The notes under the pieces were generated by a model. That model ran no database searches. It was not told where the DNA came from and saw only the letters and a program-made list of their open reading frames with translations. From an uncultured Zetaproteobacteria bacterium (GTDB lineage: Bacteria > Pseudomonadota > Zetaproteobacteria > Mariprofundales > Mariprofundaceae), in the NCBI GenBank assembly GCA_947311495.1, contig CAMZLG010000127.1, forward strand, positions 1-34,119: 34,119 bases of DNA. The letters run 5' to 3'. A program made the position numbers and the translations under genes. Below are positions 8,757 through 18,246 of the stretch, in pieces (position 1 is the stretch's first letter; every line of letters begins with the position of its first letter).

Positions 8757-9362
8757 GTGAAGTTAAAGTCATTAACGCCTATGGGAGCAGCGTATCACTT
8801 GGAACAGCTGTATGAAAATATTCGTGTAACACGTATGGTGGGTGTGCCGATATTAAATGAGAAGATTAAGGTGCAGGCTGTTGGTTTTCGAGAATGGAAC
8901 CAACATGTTTTGGGTGTGTTGATTACACCGTGGTTTATGAACTTGATGCTATTGCCAACTGAAAACACAAGCTGGGATGGGTTCAAGTTTGGCAGTAAAC
9001 ATAGCTATACTTTTGAAGCAGGTGCCTTTGAATTTATTTTGGGTGAAGAAGAAGATTTGGGACAATATATGAGCTGCTCTATGTTTTCGCCTATGTTTGA
9101 TTTTGAAAACCATCAAGCAGCGGTTGAAACTGCCGAAGCCATTGTGTCAGGTATGTTTAAGATTGAAAATAAAGAAGAACTTGGCTCAGAAGACTTGCCC
9201 AATGATGATAAGGCACAAGAAGATATAGCTGAAGAAAGTATGTTGGAAACAGTGGTTGAAGGTGCGCAGGCTATTGGCTCGATGGCTAAAGAAAGTTTGG
9301 AGAAACCTTTGTCGCGGCGCGAATTGCTGCGCGGTGGATTCTTGAAGAATGCAGTAAAATAA
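8757..9362 (+). CDS. hupJ: HupJ/HoxT (HybE-family) hydrogenase assembly chaperone
   Basis: VPILNEKIKVQAVGFREW...VLITPWFMNLMLLP motif; position in operon. Confidence 0.88.
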   Translation: MKLKSLTPMGAAYHLEQLYENIRVTRMVGVPILNEKIKVQAVGFREWNQHVLGVLITPWFMNLMLLPTENTSWDGFKFGSKHSYTFEAGAFEFILGEEEDLGQYMSCSMFSPMFDFENHQAAVETAEAIVSGMFKIENKEELGSEDLPNDDKAQEDIAEESMLETVVEGAQAIGSMAKESLEKPLSRRELLRGGFLKNAVK

Positions 9363-9379
9363 AGCGTAAAAGGAAAGGA

Positions 9380-10132
9380 ATGATGGTTAAAGGTTATAAC
9401 TTAACAAATATTGGAACACCGTTGAAGGTGCTGTTCACCAGCTATTTATGTGTAGTTGGTATTGGTTACTTGATGGCAGTAACACAAATTTTATTCACGC
9501 ATGGTATGGCAGATGGCAAGTTTGGTTTATCCGTTGATGACATTGTGTACAGTTATTATGGTGATAGGTCTGGTACGTTAATTGAACATAAATTAAACGG
9601 TTCAATGAAGGAAAATGCACCTGATGAAGATAGGTTCAAGATTATTCAATGGGTTAGGGATGGCGCTGAGGAAAGTGAGTTTAAGTCTCGCGGCATCAAT
9701 GAGATTTTCGAAAACAACTGCTTGGCTTGTCATAGTGCTGAAGCAGAAATGGGACTACCAGATTTTTCTGATTTCAAGAATATTAAAGAACGTTCAGAGG
9801 CAGACACAGGGGCAACCTTTTCATCTCTGGCACGGGTTTCGCATATTCATTTGTTTGGCATTGCCTTTATCTTTTTCTTTGTCGGAGCGATTTTTGTATT
9901 CGCCAAAAATGTCCCTGTTTGGTTGAAGGGGTTGGTTATTGCGATGCCTTTTGTTTCTCAAGTTATGGATATTAGTGCTTGGTGGCTTACTAAGTTTGAC
10001 CCTGTGTTTGCATGGTTGGTTATTATTGGGGGTAGCGGCATGGGTGCTGCGTTTGCTTTCATGTGGTTTGTTTCGGTTTATGAGATGTGGATAAGTAAGC
10101 ATGATGATACTTCTGTGATTGATGAGCATTGA
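9380..10132 (+). CDS. Membrane protein with one c-type haem motif (CLACH), hydrogenase-cluster associated
   Basis: N-terminal TM segment, soluble domain with NNCLACHSAEAEMGLPDF, then about three TM segments; between hupJ and hupK. Confidence 0.8.
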   Translation: MMVKGYNLTNIGTPLKVLFTSYLCVVGIGYLMAVTQILFTHGMADGKFGLSVDDIVYSYYGDRSGTLIEHKLNGSMKENAPDEDRFKIIQWVRDGAEESEFKSRGINEIFENNCLACHSAEAEMGLPDFSDFKNIKERSEADTGATFSSLARVSHIHLFGIAFIFFFVGAIFVFAKNVPVWLKGLVIAMPFVSQVMDISAWWLTKFDPVFAWLVIIGGSGMGAAFAFMWFVSVYEMWISKHDDTSVIDEH

Positions 10133-10135
10133 TTG

Positions 10136-11314
10136 ATGGGCTTAGAAGGCAATGTATCGATTTCACTGTTGCTTGCGAACCAAGGCGTTCAACAAGCTGC
10201 GGTGAAGTCGCAACGACCATTGCTGGCTCAAGCGCTACTTGCTGGTGTGAATGCAAAGCAAGCACCACAAAAGGTTGGGATGGTATTTAACTTGTGCGCA
10301 AAGTCTCAAGCCTCGGCATCCGTGTTTGCCATTGAGCAAGCTTCGGGAACAGCATCAACCAAAGAAGCTTGTGCTGTCCGCGCTCAATTGGTGCGCATGG
10401 AGCTGATTCGTGAACATTTATGGCGTATTTGTTTGGATTGGCCAAAGCTCAGAGGCGCACAAGCAGATAATGCTTTGATGAAACAAGTGTTGTTGCTGGA
10501 TAAAGAATGGGAAGCTTGTTTGGATGCGGATAAACAGGCTTTCATATTGGGTGGTGATGTAAAACCGCCGCTTAAAGCCAAAGCATCAAGCATTGCCATG
10601 AAACTTGGCACACTGCTTAAAGAGCATATCTTTTATATGCCTCCCAAAGCTTTTTATGCATGTAAAGGTGCTGAAGAATACTTGCTTTGGGCGCAATATA
10701 CGCAGATGAATGTGCCGCAACTGATACAAAGCTTGGTGGTTAATGGTTGGCAAGCTTCGGGTCAAACAGACACTGCGGCGTTGCCTTATTTTCAAGTCTC
10801 TTGGCTGCAGGAAATATTATCATCGGACAATGCTGAAAGCTTCATGAAGCAACCCAGTATTGAGGGTGAAACCTTTGAAAGCACACCGTATGCAAGACAG
10901 GCGTCGCACCCGCTGATAGTTGAATTGGAACAAAAATATGGTGTGGGTTTGTTGGTTCGCTTTACAGCAGTGTTGCTAGAACTTGCCAAGACGTATTTGG
11001 ATTTAGAAAAGGCATTGATGCAGTCTGAATCCAAATGTGATGTGGTGGGAAGTGCGCCTGATAAAACGGGTTTTGGTGCAGTGGAAGCTGCGCGTGGCCG
11101 TTTGCTACACAGAGTTGTTTTGGACGATGAAAACAAGGTTGAAACTTACCAAATCGTTGCGCCAACAGAGTGGAACTTCCATCCTGATGGTGTGTTGAAA
11201 CGAGCATTGGAAAAGTTGCAAGGTGATACTGAATCCATTGAGCAACAAGCCAAATTATTAATTCACGCTATGGATCCATGTGTTGCATTTGAATTAGAGG
11301 TGAGCCATGCATGA
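10136..11314 (+). CDS. hupK: HupK/HoxV hydrogenase maturation scaffold
   Basis: Large-subunit-like C-terminus: EAARGRLLHRVVLDDENKVETYQIVAPTEWNFHPDGVLKRAL...[15 protein letters not shown]; position before hypA. Confidence 0.9.
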   Translation: MGLEGNVSISLLLANQGVQQAAVKSQRPLLAQALLAGVNAKQAPQKVGMVFNLCAKSQASASVFAIEQASGTASTKEACAVRAQLVRMELIREHLWRICLDWPKLRGAQADNALMKQVLLLDKEWEACLDADKQAFILGGDVKPPLKAKASSIAMKLGTLLKEHIFYMPPKAFYACKGAEEYLLWAQYTQMNVPQLIQSLVVNGWQASGQTDTAALPYFQVSWLQEILSSDNAESFMKQPSIEGETFESTPYARQASHPLIVELEQKYGVGLLVRFTAVLLELAKTYLDLEKALMQSESKCDVVGSAPDKTGFGAVEAARGRLLHRVVLDDENKVETYQIVAPTEWNFHPDGVLKRALEKLQGDTESIEQQAKLLIHAMDPCVAFELEVSHA

Positions 11315-11648
11315 GATGTCGCTGTGCGAAGGTGTGTTAACGGTTTTGGAAGATAGCGCCAAGCAACAAGGTTTTAAAAAAGTTAAAAAAGTTTGGCTTG
11401 AAATCGGCGTGTTATCGGGTGTGGAACATGAAGCCATGTTGTTCAGTTATGATGTTGTGGTCAAAGGTTCGGTTGCTGATGGTTCAACACTAGAAATTAT
11501 TGAACTACCAGCGCAGGCTTGGTGTATGCAGTGTATGAATGAAGTTGAAATCACAGGCAGGGGCGAACCATGCCCGTCTTGTGATAGTTATCAGTTACAA
11601 ATATCCAGTGGTGATGAGCTACGGATTAAAGAATTGGAGGTGGAGTGA
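11307..11648 (+). CDS. hypA: Hydrogenase nickel insertion protein HypA
   Basis: [11 protein letters not shown]; zinc site [25 protein letters not shown]. Confidence 0.96.
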   Translation: MHEMSLCEGVLTVLEDSAKQQGFKKVKKVWLEIGVLSGVEHEAMLFSYDVVVKGSVADGSTLEIIELPAQAWCMQCMNEVEITGRGEPCPSCDSYQLQISSGDELRIKELEVE

Positions 11649-12550
11649 TGTGTACAGTTTGCGGATGTAGTGAAGGTGAAACAACCATTGAAGGGGCGGC
11701 ACACAGCCATAGTCATGACCATGAGCACCCGCACGACCACAGTCATGACCATTCCCATGACCATGAACATCATCACCATGATGATAAAACACATGATTAC
11801 GGACAAGGTCCAGCCCATGCTCATGCACCCGGATTAAGCCAGAGCCGTATGGTGCAAATTGAGCAAGATATTTTGGGTAAAAATAATCGATATGCCAATG
11901 AAAACCGCAGTTATTTCGCAGAACATGCAATTTTGGCACTTAACCTTGTTTCAAGCCCCGGTTCGGGTAAAACAACATTGCTCACCAAAACATTAACCGA
12001 CTTAAAAGATACATTGCCTTTATCGGTGATTGAGGGTGACCAACAAACCGCCAATGATGCCGATAGAATCCGTGAAACGGGTGTCAAAGCTTTGCAAATC
12101 AACACAGGCAAAGGTTGTCATTTGGATGCTCACATGGTGGGTCATGCCATGGAGCCACTTGCGCCTGAAGATAAGAGTGTATTGTTCATCGAAAACGTAG
12201 GCAACTTGGTTTGTCCTGCTGCCTTTGATTTGGGTGAAGCGCATAAGGTTGCGATTTTATCGGTGACTGAAGGCGAAGATAAACCACTGAAATACCCAGA
12301 TATGTTTTTTGCTGCAGATTTGATGATTTTGAATAAAATCGATTTGCTTCCTTATTTGAACTTTGATGTTGAGAAGTGCATGGCATATGCACGCCGCGTT
12401 AATCCTAGCATTAAGATTATCCAAGTATCAGCCACCACGGGTGAAGGTATGGACACTTGGTATCAATGGATTCAAGCCACGCATCAAATCGCCATGATTG
12501 GTTATCAACCCAAGCTTGCTGCTGTTGATGCAGATGCCAAAGCAGCATAA
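11645..12550 (+). CDS. hypB: Hydrogenase nickel incorporation GTPase HypB with His-rich N-terminus
   Basis: [10 protein letters not shown]; long His/Asp tract; P-loop [33 protein letters not shown]. Confidence 0.98.
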   Translation: MMCTVCGCSEGETTIEGAAHSHSHDHEHPHDHSHDHSHDHEHHHHDDKTHDYGQGPAHAHAPGLSQSRMVQIEQDILGKNNRYANENRSYFAEHAILALNLVSSPGSGKTTLLTKTLTDLKDTLPLSVIEGDQQTANDADRIRETGVKALQINTGKGCHLDAHMVGHAMEPLAPEDKSVLFIENVGNLVCPAAFDLGEAHKVAILSVTEGEDKPLKYPDMFFAADLMILNKIDLLPYLNFDVEKCMAYARRVNPSIKIIQVSATTGEGMDTWYQWIQATHQIAMIGYQPKLAAVDADAKAA

Positions 12551-12562
12551 AGGAGCATTGAT

Positions 12563-12820
12563 ATGTGTTTAGCTATTCCAGCAAGAATTGTTGCCATTGA
12601 TGAAGCCGCAGATATGGCAACCGTCACATTAGGTAATGTTAAAAAAGATATATCCATTGCTTTGATTGAAGATGTTAAAGTGGATGAGTATGTATTGCTG
12701 CATGTGGGTTATGCCCTGCACAAAATATCTGAAGAAGAAGCAGCACGCACACTTGAAATGTTTGATGAAGTTGAGCTGATGGAAGAATTTACAGGCGAGA
12801 TAACTGAGGTTACATCATGA
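12563..12820 (+). CDS. hypC: Hydrogenase assembly chaperone HypC
   Basis: MCLAIPARIVAID; 85 aa. Confidence 0.95.
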   Translation: MCLAIPARIVAIDEAADMATVTLGNVKKDISIALIEDVKVDEYVLLHVGYALHKISEEEAARTLEMFDEVELMEEFTGEITEVTS

Positions 12821-13986
12821 AATATGTTGATGAATTTCGCGATGGGAAATTGGCCCGCAAACTTGGCAAGGCCATTGCACAAGAAGCAGATGATAGCCGC
12901 ACTTATAATTTGATGGAATTCTGTGGTGGGCATACCCATGCAATTTTCCGTTATGGCGTTCAAGATTTAATGCCTGACAATGTAAAATTCGTGCATGGAC
13001 CTGGTTGTCCTGTATGTGTGCTTCCGATTGGTCGCATTGATAATGCCATTGCTTTGGTGGAAGAGAATGATGCCATTCTTTGTACTTATGGCGATATGAT
13101 GCGTGTGCCTGCTTCTGGTCGAAAAAGTCTGCTTAAAGCCAAAGCGGCGGGTGCAGATGTGCGCATGGTGTATTCAACCCAAGATGCCTTGAAATTGGCG
13201 CGTGAGTTTCCTGATAAAGAAGTGATTTTCTTTGCTATTGGTTTTGAAACCACCACGCCACCAACGGCTGTGGCGATTAAACAAGCCCAAGCTCAAGGTT
13301 TGAAGAATTTTACTGTCTTTTGTAATCATGTATTAACACCTGCGGCGATTCAACATATTTTGCAGTCGCCTGAAGTGCGTGAAATGGGTGCTGTTTCGAT
13401 TGACGGGTTCTTTGGTCCTTCGCATGTGAGTTCAGTGATTGGCACAGAGCCGTATGAATTTTTTGCAGAAGAATTTCAACGCCCAGTGGTGATTGCAGGT
13501 TTCGAACCTTTGGATGTAATGCAGTCTGCCTTAATGTTGATTCGTCAACTTAATGAAGGTCGTTCTGAAGTTGAAAATGAATATACCCGCGTGGTAACAC
13601 GTGAGGGTAATCTTAAAGCCCAGTCCTTGGTGGCAGAAGTATTTGAATTACGCCGTGAATTTGAATGGCGCGGTTTGGGTATGGTTCCTTATTCAGCATT
13701 GTCGATTAAAGAAGAGTTTGCTGAGTTTGATGCAGAAGTGCGTTTCTCCGTACCTAAAATTGTGGCGTATGATGTGAAAGGTTGTGAATGTCCTTCGATT
13801 CTTAGGGGTGTGAAAAAACCAACCGATTGTAAATTATTTGGCACAGTGTGTACGCCTGAAAATCCTATGGGCTCATGTATGGTTTCATCCGAAGGCGCAT
13901 GTGCTGCGTATTGGTCTTATGGTCGCTTCCGCCAGCCTGATGTGAAGGGTGGTAAAGTGATTAAGATTGAGAAAGAGGCGGCATAA
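12817..13986 (+). CDS. hypD: Hydrogenase formation protein HypD
   Basis: MEFCGGHTHAIFRYG; GPGCPVCVLPIGRID; FFAIGFETTTPPTA; CECPSILRG. Confidence 0.98.
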   Translation: MKYVDEFRDGKLARKLGKAIAQEADDSRTYNLMEFCGGHTHAIFRYGVQDLMPDNVKFVHGPGCPVCVLPIGRIDNAIALVEENDAILCTYGDMMRVPASGRKSLLKAKAAGADVRMVYSTQDALKLAREFPDKEVIFFAIGFETTTPPTAVAIKQAQAQGLKNFTVFCNHVLTPAAIQHILQSPEVREMGAVSIDGFFGPSHVSSVIGTEPYEFFAEEFQRPVVIAGFEPLDVMQSALMLIRQLNEGRSEVENEYTRVVTREGNLKAQSLVAEVFELRREFEWRGLGMVPYSALSIKEEFAEFDAEVRFSVPKIVAYDVKGCECPSILRGVKKPTDCKLFGTVCTPENPMGSCMVSSEGACAAYWSYGRFRQPDVKGGKVIKIEKEAA

Positions 13987-13988
13987 GC

Positions 13989-15032
13989 ATGGCAGCAAAA
14001 CGATTTCCTATGAAGCTTAACCTCAAAAATGGTCAAGTTGAAATGGTGCATGGCAGTGGTGGCAGAGCCATGGCGCAGTTGATTGAAGAAATTTTTGTCA
14101 AACATTTCAGCAATGACTTGCTCAACCAAGGCAACGACCAAGCGATGTTCCATGTGGATGCTGGGCGCATGGTGATGAGTTGTGATGGGCATGTTATTTC
14201 ACCTTTATTTTTCCCCGGTGGTGATATTGGTTCGCTCTCGGTGCATGGCACAGTCAATGATGTTGCGATGTCTGGTGCGAAAGCACTGTATCTTTCTGCA
14301 AGTTTTATCATCGAAGAAGGTTATCCATTGGCAGACCTCAATCGTATCGTGGAAAGCATGGCTGCGGCGGCGAAGAAAGCAGATGTTATGATTGTCACAG
14401 GTGATACCAAAGTGGTTGAGCGCGGCAAAGGTGATGGCGTGTTTATCACCACCACGGGTGTTGGTGTTGTGCCTGAAGGTGTCAATATTTCAGGTGATAA
14501 GGCACAAGTTGGTGATGTGGTTTTGGTTAGTGGCACCATGGGTGACCATGGTGTAGCGATTATGTCTAGCCGTGAAGGTTTAGAGTTTGAAACTGAAATC
14601 TTATCTGACTCTGCGGCACTGAATGGTTTGATTACTGAAATGGTTGAGGCTGTACCTGAGATTCATTGTTTAAGAGACCCAACGCGTGGTGGCTTAGCAA
14701 CAACCTTGAATGAAATTGCCCTGCAATCGGTTGTAGGTATGCAGTTGGTGGAAGATGATGTGCCTGTGCATGAAGATGTGAAGGCTGCATGTGAACTTTT
14801 GGGTTTAGACCCGCTCTATGTTGCCAATGAAGGTAAGTTGATTTGTATTTGTGCACCAGAACATGCGGACACCTTGCTCAAAGTGATGCAAAACCATGAA
14901 TATGGTAAAAATGCAGCCATTGTTGGCAAAGTGGTTGATGATGAACATGGCTTTGTGCAAATGGAAACCACATTTGGCGGCTCGCGTATTGTCGATTGGT
15001 TGGCTGGCGAACAGCTGCCAAGGATTTGCTGA
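13989..15032 (+). CDS. hypE: Hydrogenase maturation protein HypE (carbamoyl dehydratase)
   Basis: MVHGSGGRAM; DPTRGGLATTLNEIA; conserved C-terminal PRIC ending in Cys. Confidence 0.97.
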   Translation: MAAKRFPMKLNLKNGQVEMVHGSGGRAMAQLIEEIFVKHFSNDLLNQGNDQAMFHVDAGRMVMSCDGHVISPLFFPGGDIGSLSVHGTVNDVAMSGAKALYLSASFIIEEGYPLADLNRIVESMAAAAKKADVMIVTGDTKVVERGKGDGVFITTTGVGVVPEGVNISGDKAQVGDVVLVSGTMGDHGVAIMSSREGLEFETEILSDSAALNGLITEMVEAVPEIHCLRDPTRGGLATTLNEIALQSVVGMQLVEDDVPVHEDVKAACELLGLDPLYVANEGKLICICAPEHADTLLKVMQNHEYGKNAAIVGKVVDDEHGFVQMETTFGGSRIVDWLAGEQLPRIC

Positions 15033-15038
15033 GGTAGT

Positions 15039-16742
15039 ATGCGAATTTTGCTGCTAACCCACGCTTTTAATAGCCTTACCCAAAGGCTGTTTGTGGCACT
15101 GCAGCAGGATAAACATGAGGTCACCATTGAGTTCGACATCAATGATGAAACAGCGCAAGAAGCCATTGATTTGTTTCAGCCTGATTTGATTGTTGCCCCC
15201 TATTTGAAGCGAGCCATTCCTGATTCGATTTGGCAAAATCATACATGTTTGATTGTTCACCCCGGTATTGTGGGTGACAGAGGCCCTTCATCTTTGGACT
15301 GGGCAATTATCAATCGAGAAAAAACTTGGGGTGTCACCGTGCTTCAAGCCAATGCCGAGATGGATGCGGGCGATATTTGGGCAAGCATAGAGTTTGAGAT
15401 GCGTGATGCCACCAAAGCCAGCATTTACCGCAATGAAGTGACCACGGCTGCCGTGCAAGCTGTCCAACAAGCAATTGAACATTTTAAAGGCTCCGAATTT
15501 AAACCCTCACCCTTAAAACAAAAGCTTTTATCCGCCAAAGGTAAACTTCGTCCACTGATGGCGCAGAATGTGCGCCGAATCAATTGGCAAAAAGATGATA
15601 CCGAAACTGTATTACGCAAAATCAGGTGTGCGGATGGTTTTCCAGGTGTGCGTGATGAATTATTTGGTCGGGAAGTGTTGATTTATGATGCACATATTGC
15701 TGAAGGGTTGCGAGGTAAAGCGGGTGAGGTGATTGCCAAGTCTGGGCTTGCGTTATGCAAAGCAACTGTGGATGGCGCGGTTTGGGTTGGGCATGTCAAA
15801 GATAAGTCACATCATCATGCGTTCAAATTGCCTGCTACGGTATTGTTTAAAGAGCAGTGTAAAGACCTGTATGACGCACCTACCTGTGAAGGTTATCAAG
15901 AGATACGCTATGAAGAAACCCATGATGTGGGTTATCTTCATTTTCCTTTTTATAATGGTGCGATGAGCACCAAGCAATGCCAAGATTTGTTGGCTGCATA
16001 CCAAGATGCGACCCAACACAACACAAAAGTGATTGTGTTGATGGGTGGTGCTGATTTTTGGTCGAATGGCATTCATTTGAACATGATTGAAGCCGCCAAA
16101 AGCCCTGCTGATGAATCGTGGGCAAATATCAATGCCATGGATGACTTATCCGAAGCGATTATTCGCACCACTTCACATATCGTCATTTCAGCCATGCAGG
16201 GCAATGTTGGTGCTGGTGGTGTGTTTTTGGCAAGGGCTGCTGATGAAGTCTGGGCGCATGAACATGTAATCTTGAATCCACATTACAAAGATATGGGCAA
16301 CTTGTATGGCTCGGAATATTGGACATATTTATTGCCCAAATATTGCGGTGAAGACCATGCCAAACGCATTACCCAAGCGCGTTTACCTATGGGTGTTAAC
16401 GAAGCTTTGGACTTGGGTCTGTTGGATGCTGTGATTCAAGGTGAAAAAGCAGGTTTTATTGAAGTCGTCAAAAGCAAAGCCACCGCTTTGGCGCAACAAG
16501 ATAGTATCTATGCCACGTTGCAACAAAAAGAAGTGCAGCGCGACCAAGATGAAGCTGAAAAAGCTTTGTCGGCTTACCGTGAAGAAGAGTTGCGACGTAT
16601 GAAGAAAAACTTTTATGGCTTTGACCCAAGCTACCATGTCGCAAGGTATAACTTTGTGTACAAGGTCTGTAAATCTAGGACACCACTTACGCTTGCAGGA
16701 CATCGAAATAAGGCAAGGCGTGAGATGAGGAGAGCGGCATGA
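15039..16742 (+). CDS. hypX: HypX/HoxX, CO-ligand synthesis enzyme (formyltransferase + enoyl-CoA hydratase-like)
   Basis: N-terminal formyltransferase-like region (VHPGIVGDRGPSSLDWAI...GDIWAS) and C-terminal crotonase-like region (VIVLMGGADFWSNGIHLN...NVGAGGVFLARAADEV). Confidence 0.94.
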   Translation: MRILLLTHAFNSLTQRLFVALQQDKHEVTIEFDINDETAQEAIDLFQPDLIVAPYLKRAIPDSIWQNHTCLIVHPGIVGDRGPSSLDWAIINREKTWGVTVLQANAEMDAGDIWASIEFEMRDATKASIYRNEVTTAAVQAVQQAIEHFKGSEFKPSPLKQKLLSAKGKLRPLMAQNVRRINWQKDDTETVLRKIRCADGFPGVRDELFGREVLIYDAHIAEGLRGKAGEVIAKSGLALCKATVDGAVWVGHVKDKSHHHAFKLPATVLFKEQCKDLYDAPTCEGYQEIRYEETHDVGYLHFPFYNGAMSTKQCQDLLAAYQDATQHNTKVIVLMGGADFWSNGIHLNMIEAAKSPADESWANINAMDDLSEAIIRTTSHIVISAMQGNVGAGGVFLARAADEVWAHEHVILNPHYKDMGNLYGSEYWTYLLPKYCGEDHAKRITQARLPMGVNEALDLGLLDAVIQGEKAGFIEVVKSKATALAQQDSIYATLQQKEVQRDQDEAEKALSAYREEELRRMKKNFYGFDPSYHVARYNFVYKVCKSRTPLTLAGHRNKARREMRRAA

Positions 16743-18232
16743 GTGAAACATTACCTTCAATATTATTGGTTGATGATGAAGTTAGAGTATTGGAATCCCT
16801 ACAGCGTTTGCTCGAAGATGATTTTGATGTGCATACTGCCAATTCAGCTGATGATGCGATGATGGTGCTTGCAGATGAGTTTATTCAGGTTGTGATTTCT
16901 GACCAACGTATGCCTGGAATGACTGGTGTAGAGTTTTTACAAGAAGTTCGAGGTCGTTTTCCAGAGGTGATTCGGATGATTGTGTCCGGATATACTGACT
17001 CAGAAGATATTATCACTGCAGTGAATGAAGCTGGGATTCACCAATACATTACCAAGCCTTGGGACCCTGATAACTTGCTGTTAACGGTTAGAAACGCGAC
17101 ATATTTATTTCAACTTCAACGTAAAAACCAGCAGCTCACGACAGAGCTGAAAATGTTACCATCCAGTGTTGAGGATGGTCTCGAAGAATTAAGACACCGT
17201 TTAATCAATGCTTATGATGTTGATTACGGGATTATTCGTGCGCCTGATAGCTGTATGAATAATGTGTGCGATATTATTCGGCAAGTGGCAACGTTTGACG
17301 TGTCTGTGTTGCTGATGGGTGATTCGGGTGTGGGTAAAGAGTTGTCTGCACGAGCTTTGCACTATGGGAGCCTGCGTTCGGATAAACCTTTTGTAGCAGA
17401 AAACTGTGCGGCACTTCCCGATGAACTTTTAGAGAGTGAACTTTTTGGATATAAGAAAGGGGCTTTTACGGGTGCGAATGCTAATCGCATTGGACTATTT
17501 GAAGAAGCTGATGGCGGAACCATCTTTTTGGATGAGATTGGGGATACCACGCCAGCGTTCCAAGTGAAGTTATTGCGCGTTTTACAAGAAGGTGAAATTC
17601 GCCCACTTGGCAGTAATGAGCGCAAAAAAATAAATGTTAGAGTTCTTGCAGCGACCAATAAAGATTTAGAGAAAGAAGTCAGGGAAGGACGTTTCCGTGA
17701 GGACTTATACTATCGACTTTCCACGTTTAAAATTAATATTCCCCCGCTTTCAGAGCGGCTTGATGATGTACCTTTATTAGCCCGAGCCATACTTGAAACA
17801 ACGATGCAAGAGCTTGGAAAAAAAGTGAAAGGGTTTTCTGATGAGGCGTTAGCTTGCATGAAGTCATATCATTGGCCTGGGAATGTGCGTGAACTGCAGA
17901 ACGAAGTAAAGCGTATGTTGGTGATGGCAAATGGTGATTACTTAGGTGCGGAACTTTTATCACCTCAGGTATTGCGTGCTGCTCCAAAAGAAGATGAAGT
18001 GGAATTAGAGTGGTTAACAAGCCAAGAAGGCTCTTTGCGAGAGCGGTTAGATAGCTTAGAGGCAAGAATTGTGAAAGAGGCTTTAATCCGTAATCGTTGG
18101 AATAAGAGCAAAACTGCAAAAGAACTCGGTTTATCTCGAGTAGGTCTGGGAAACAAACTCGAAAGGTATGGTCTAGAAAAGGTTGAAACACTGGATTTAG
18201 ATGATGGGCAGTTGCAGGCAACAGGAAGCTGA
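16739..18232 (+). CDS. hoxA: NtrC-family sigma54-dependent response regulator (HoxA/HupR-like)
   Basis: Receiver domain VVISDQRMPGMTG; AAA+ GDSGVGKE, ELFGYKKGAFTGA; C-terminal Fis-type HTH NRWNKSKTAKELGLSRVGLGNKL. Confidence 0.94.
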   Translation: MSETLPSILLVDDEVRVLESLQRLLEDDFDVHTANSADDAMMVLADEFIQVVISDQRMPGMTGVEFLQEVRGRFPEVIRMIVSGYTDSEDIITAVNEAGIHQYITKPWDPDNLLLTVRNATYLFQLQRKNQQLTTELKMLPSSVEDGLEELRHRLINAYDVDYGIIRAPDSCMNNVCDIIRQVATFDVSVLLMGDSGVGKELSARALHYGSLRSDKPFVAENCAALPDELLESELFGYKKGAFTGANANRIGLFEEADGGTIFLDEIGDTTPAFQVKLLRVLQEGEIRPLGSNERKKINVRVLAATNKDLEKEVREGRFREDLYYRLSTFKINIPPLSERLDDVPLLARAILETTMQELGKKVKGFSDEALACMKSYHWPGNVRELQNEVKRMLVMANGDYLGAELLSPQVLRAAPKEDEVELEWLTSQEGSLRERLDSLEARIVKEALIRNRWNKSKTAKELGLSRVGLGNKLERYGLEKVETLDLDDGQLQATGS

Positions 18233-18246
18233 GTAAAGTAAAGCTT

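Noticed and set aside
9821-10129. Minus-strand 102-aa ORF opposite the CxxCH protein
   Set aside because: Low-complexity antisense of TM-encoding sequence; fully inside a well-supported gene.
11699-11830. Possible CRISPR or tandem repeat array
   Set aside because: Imperfect codon-level repeats encoding His/Asp in HypB; no constant repeat/spacer structure. No CRISPR array seen in the window.
11591-11939. Minus-strand Met/Val- and His/Gly-rich ORFs (11591..11824, 11619..11939)
   Set aside because: Antisense shadows of the HypB His-rich repeat tract.
10604-13860. Internal TGGCAC occurrences in hupK and hypD (near 10606, 13438, 13839)
   Set aside because: None has GC at the required 10-nt spacing for a -12 element.
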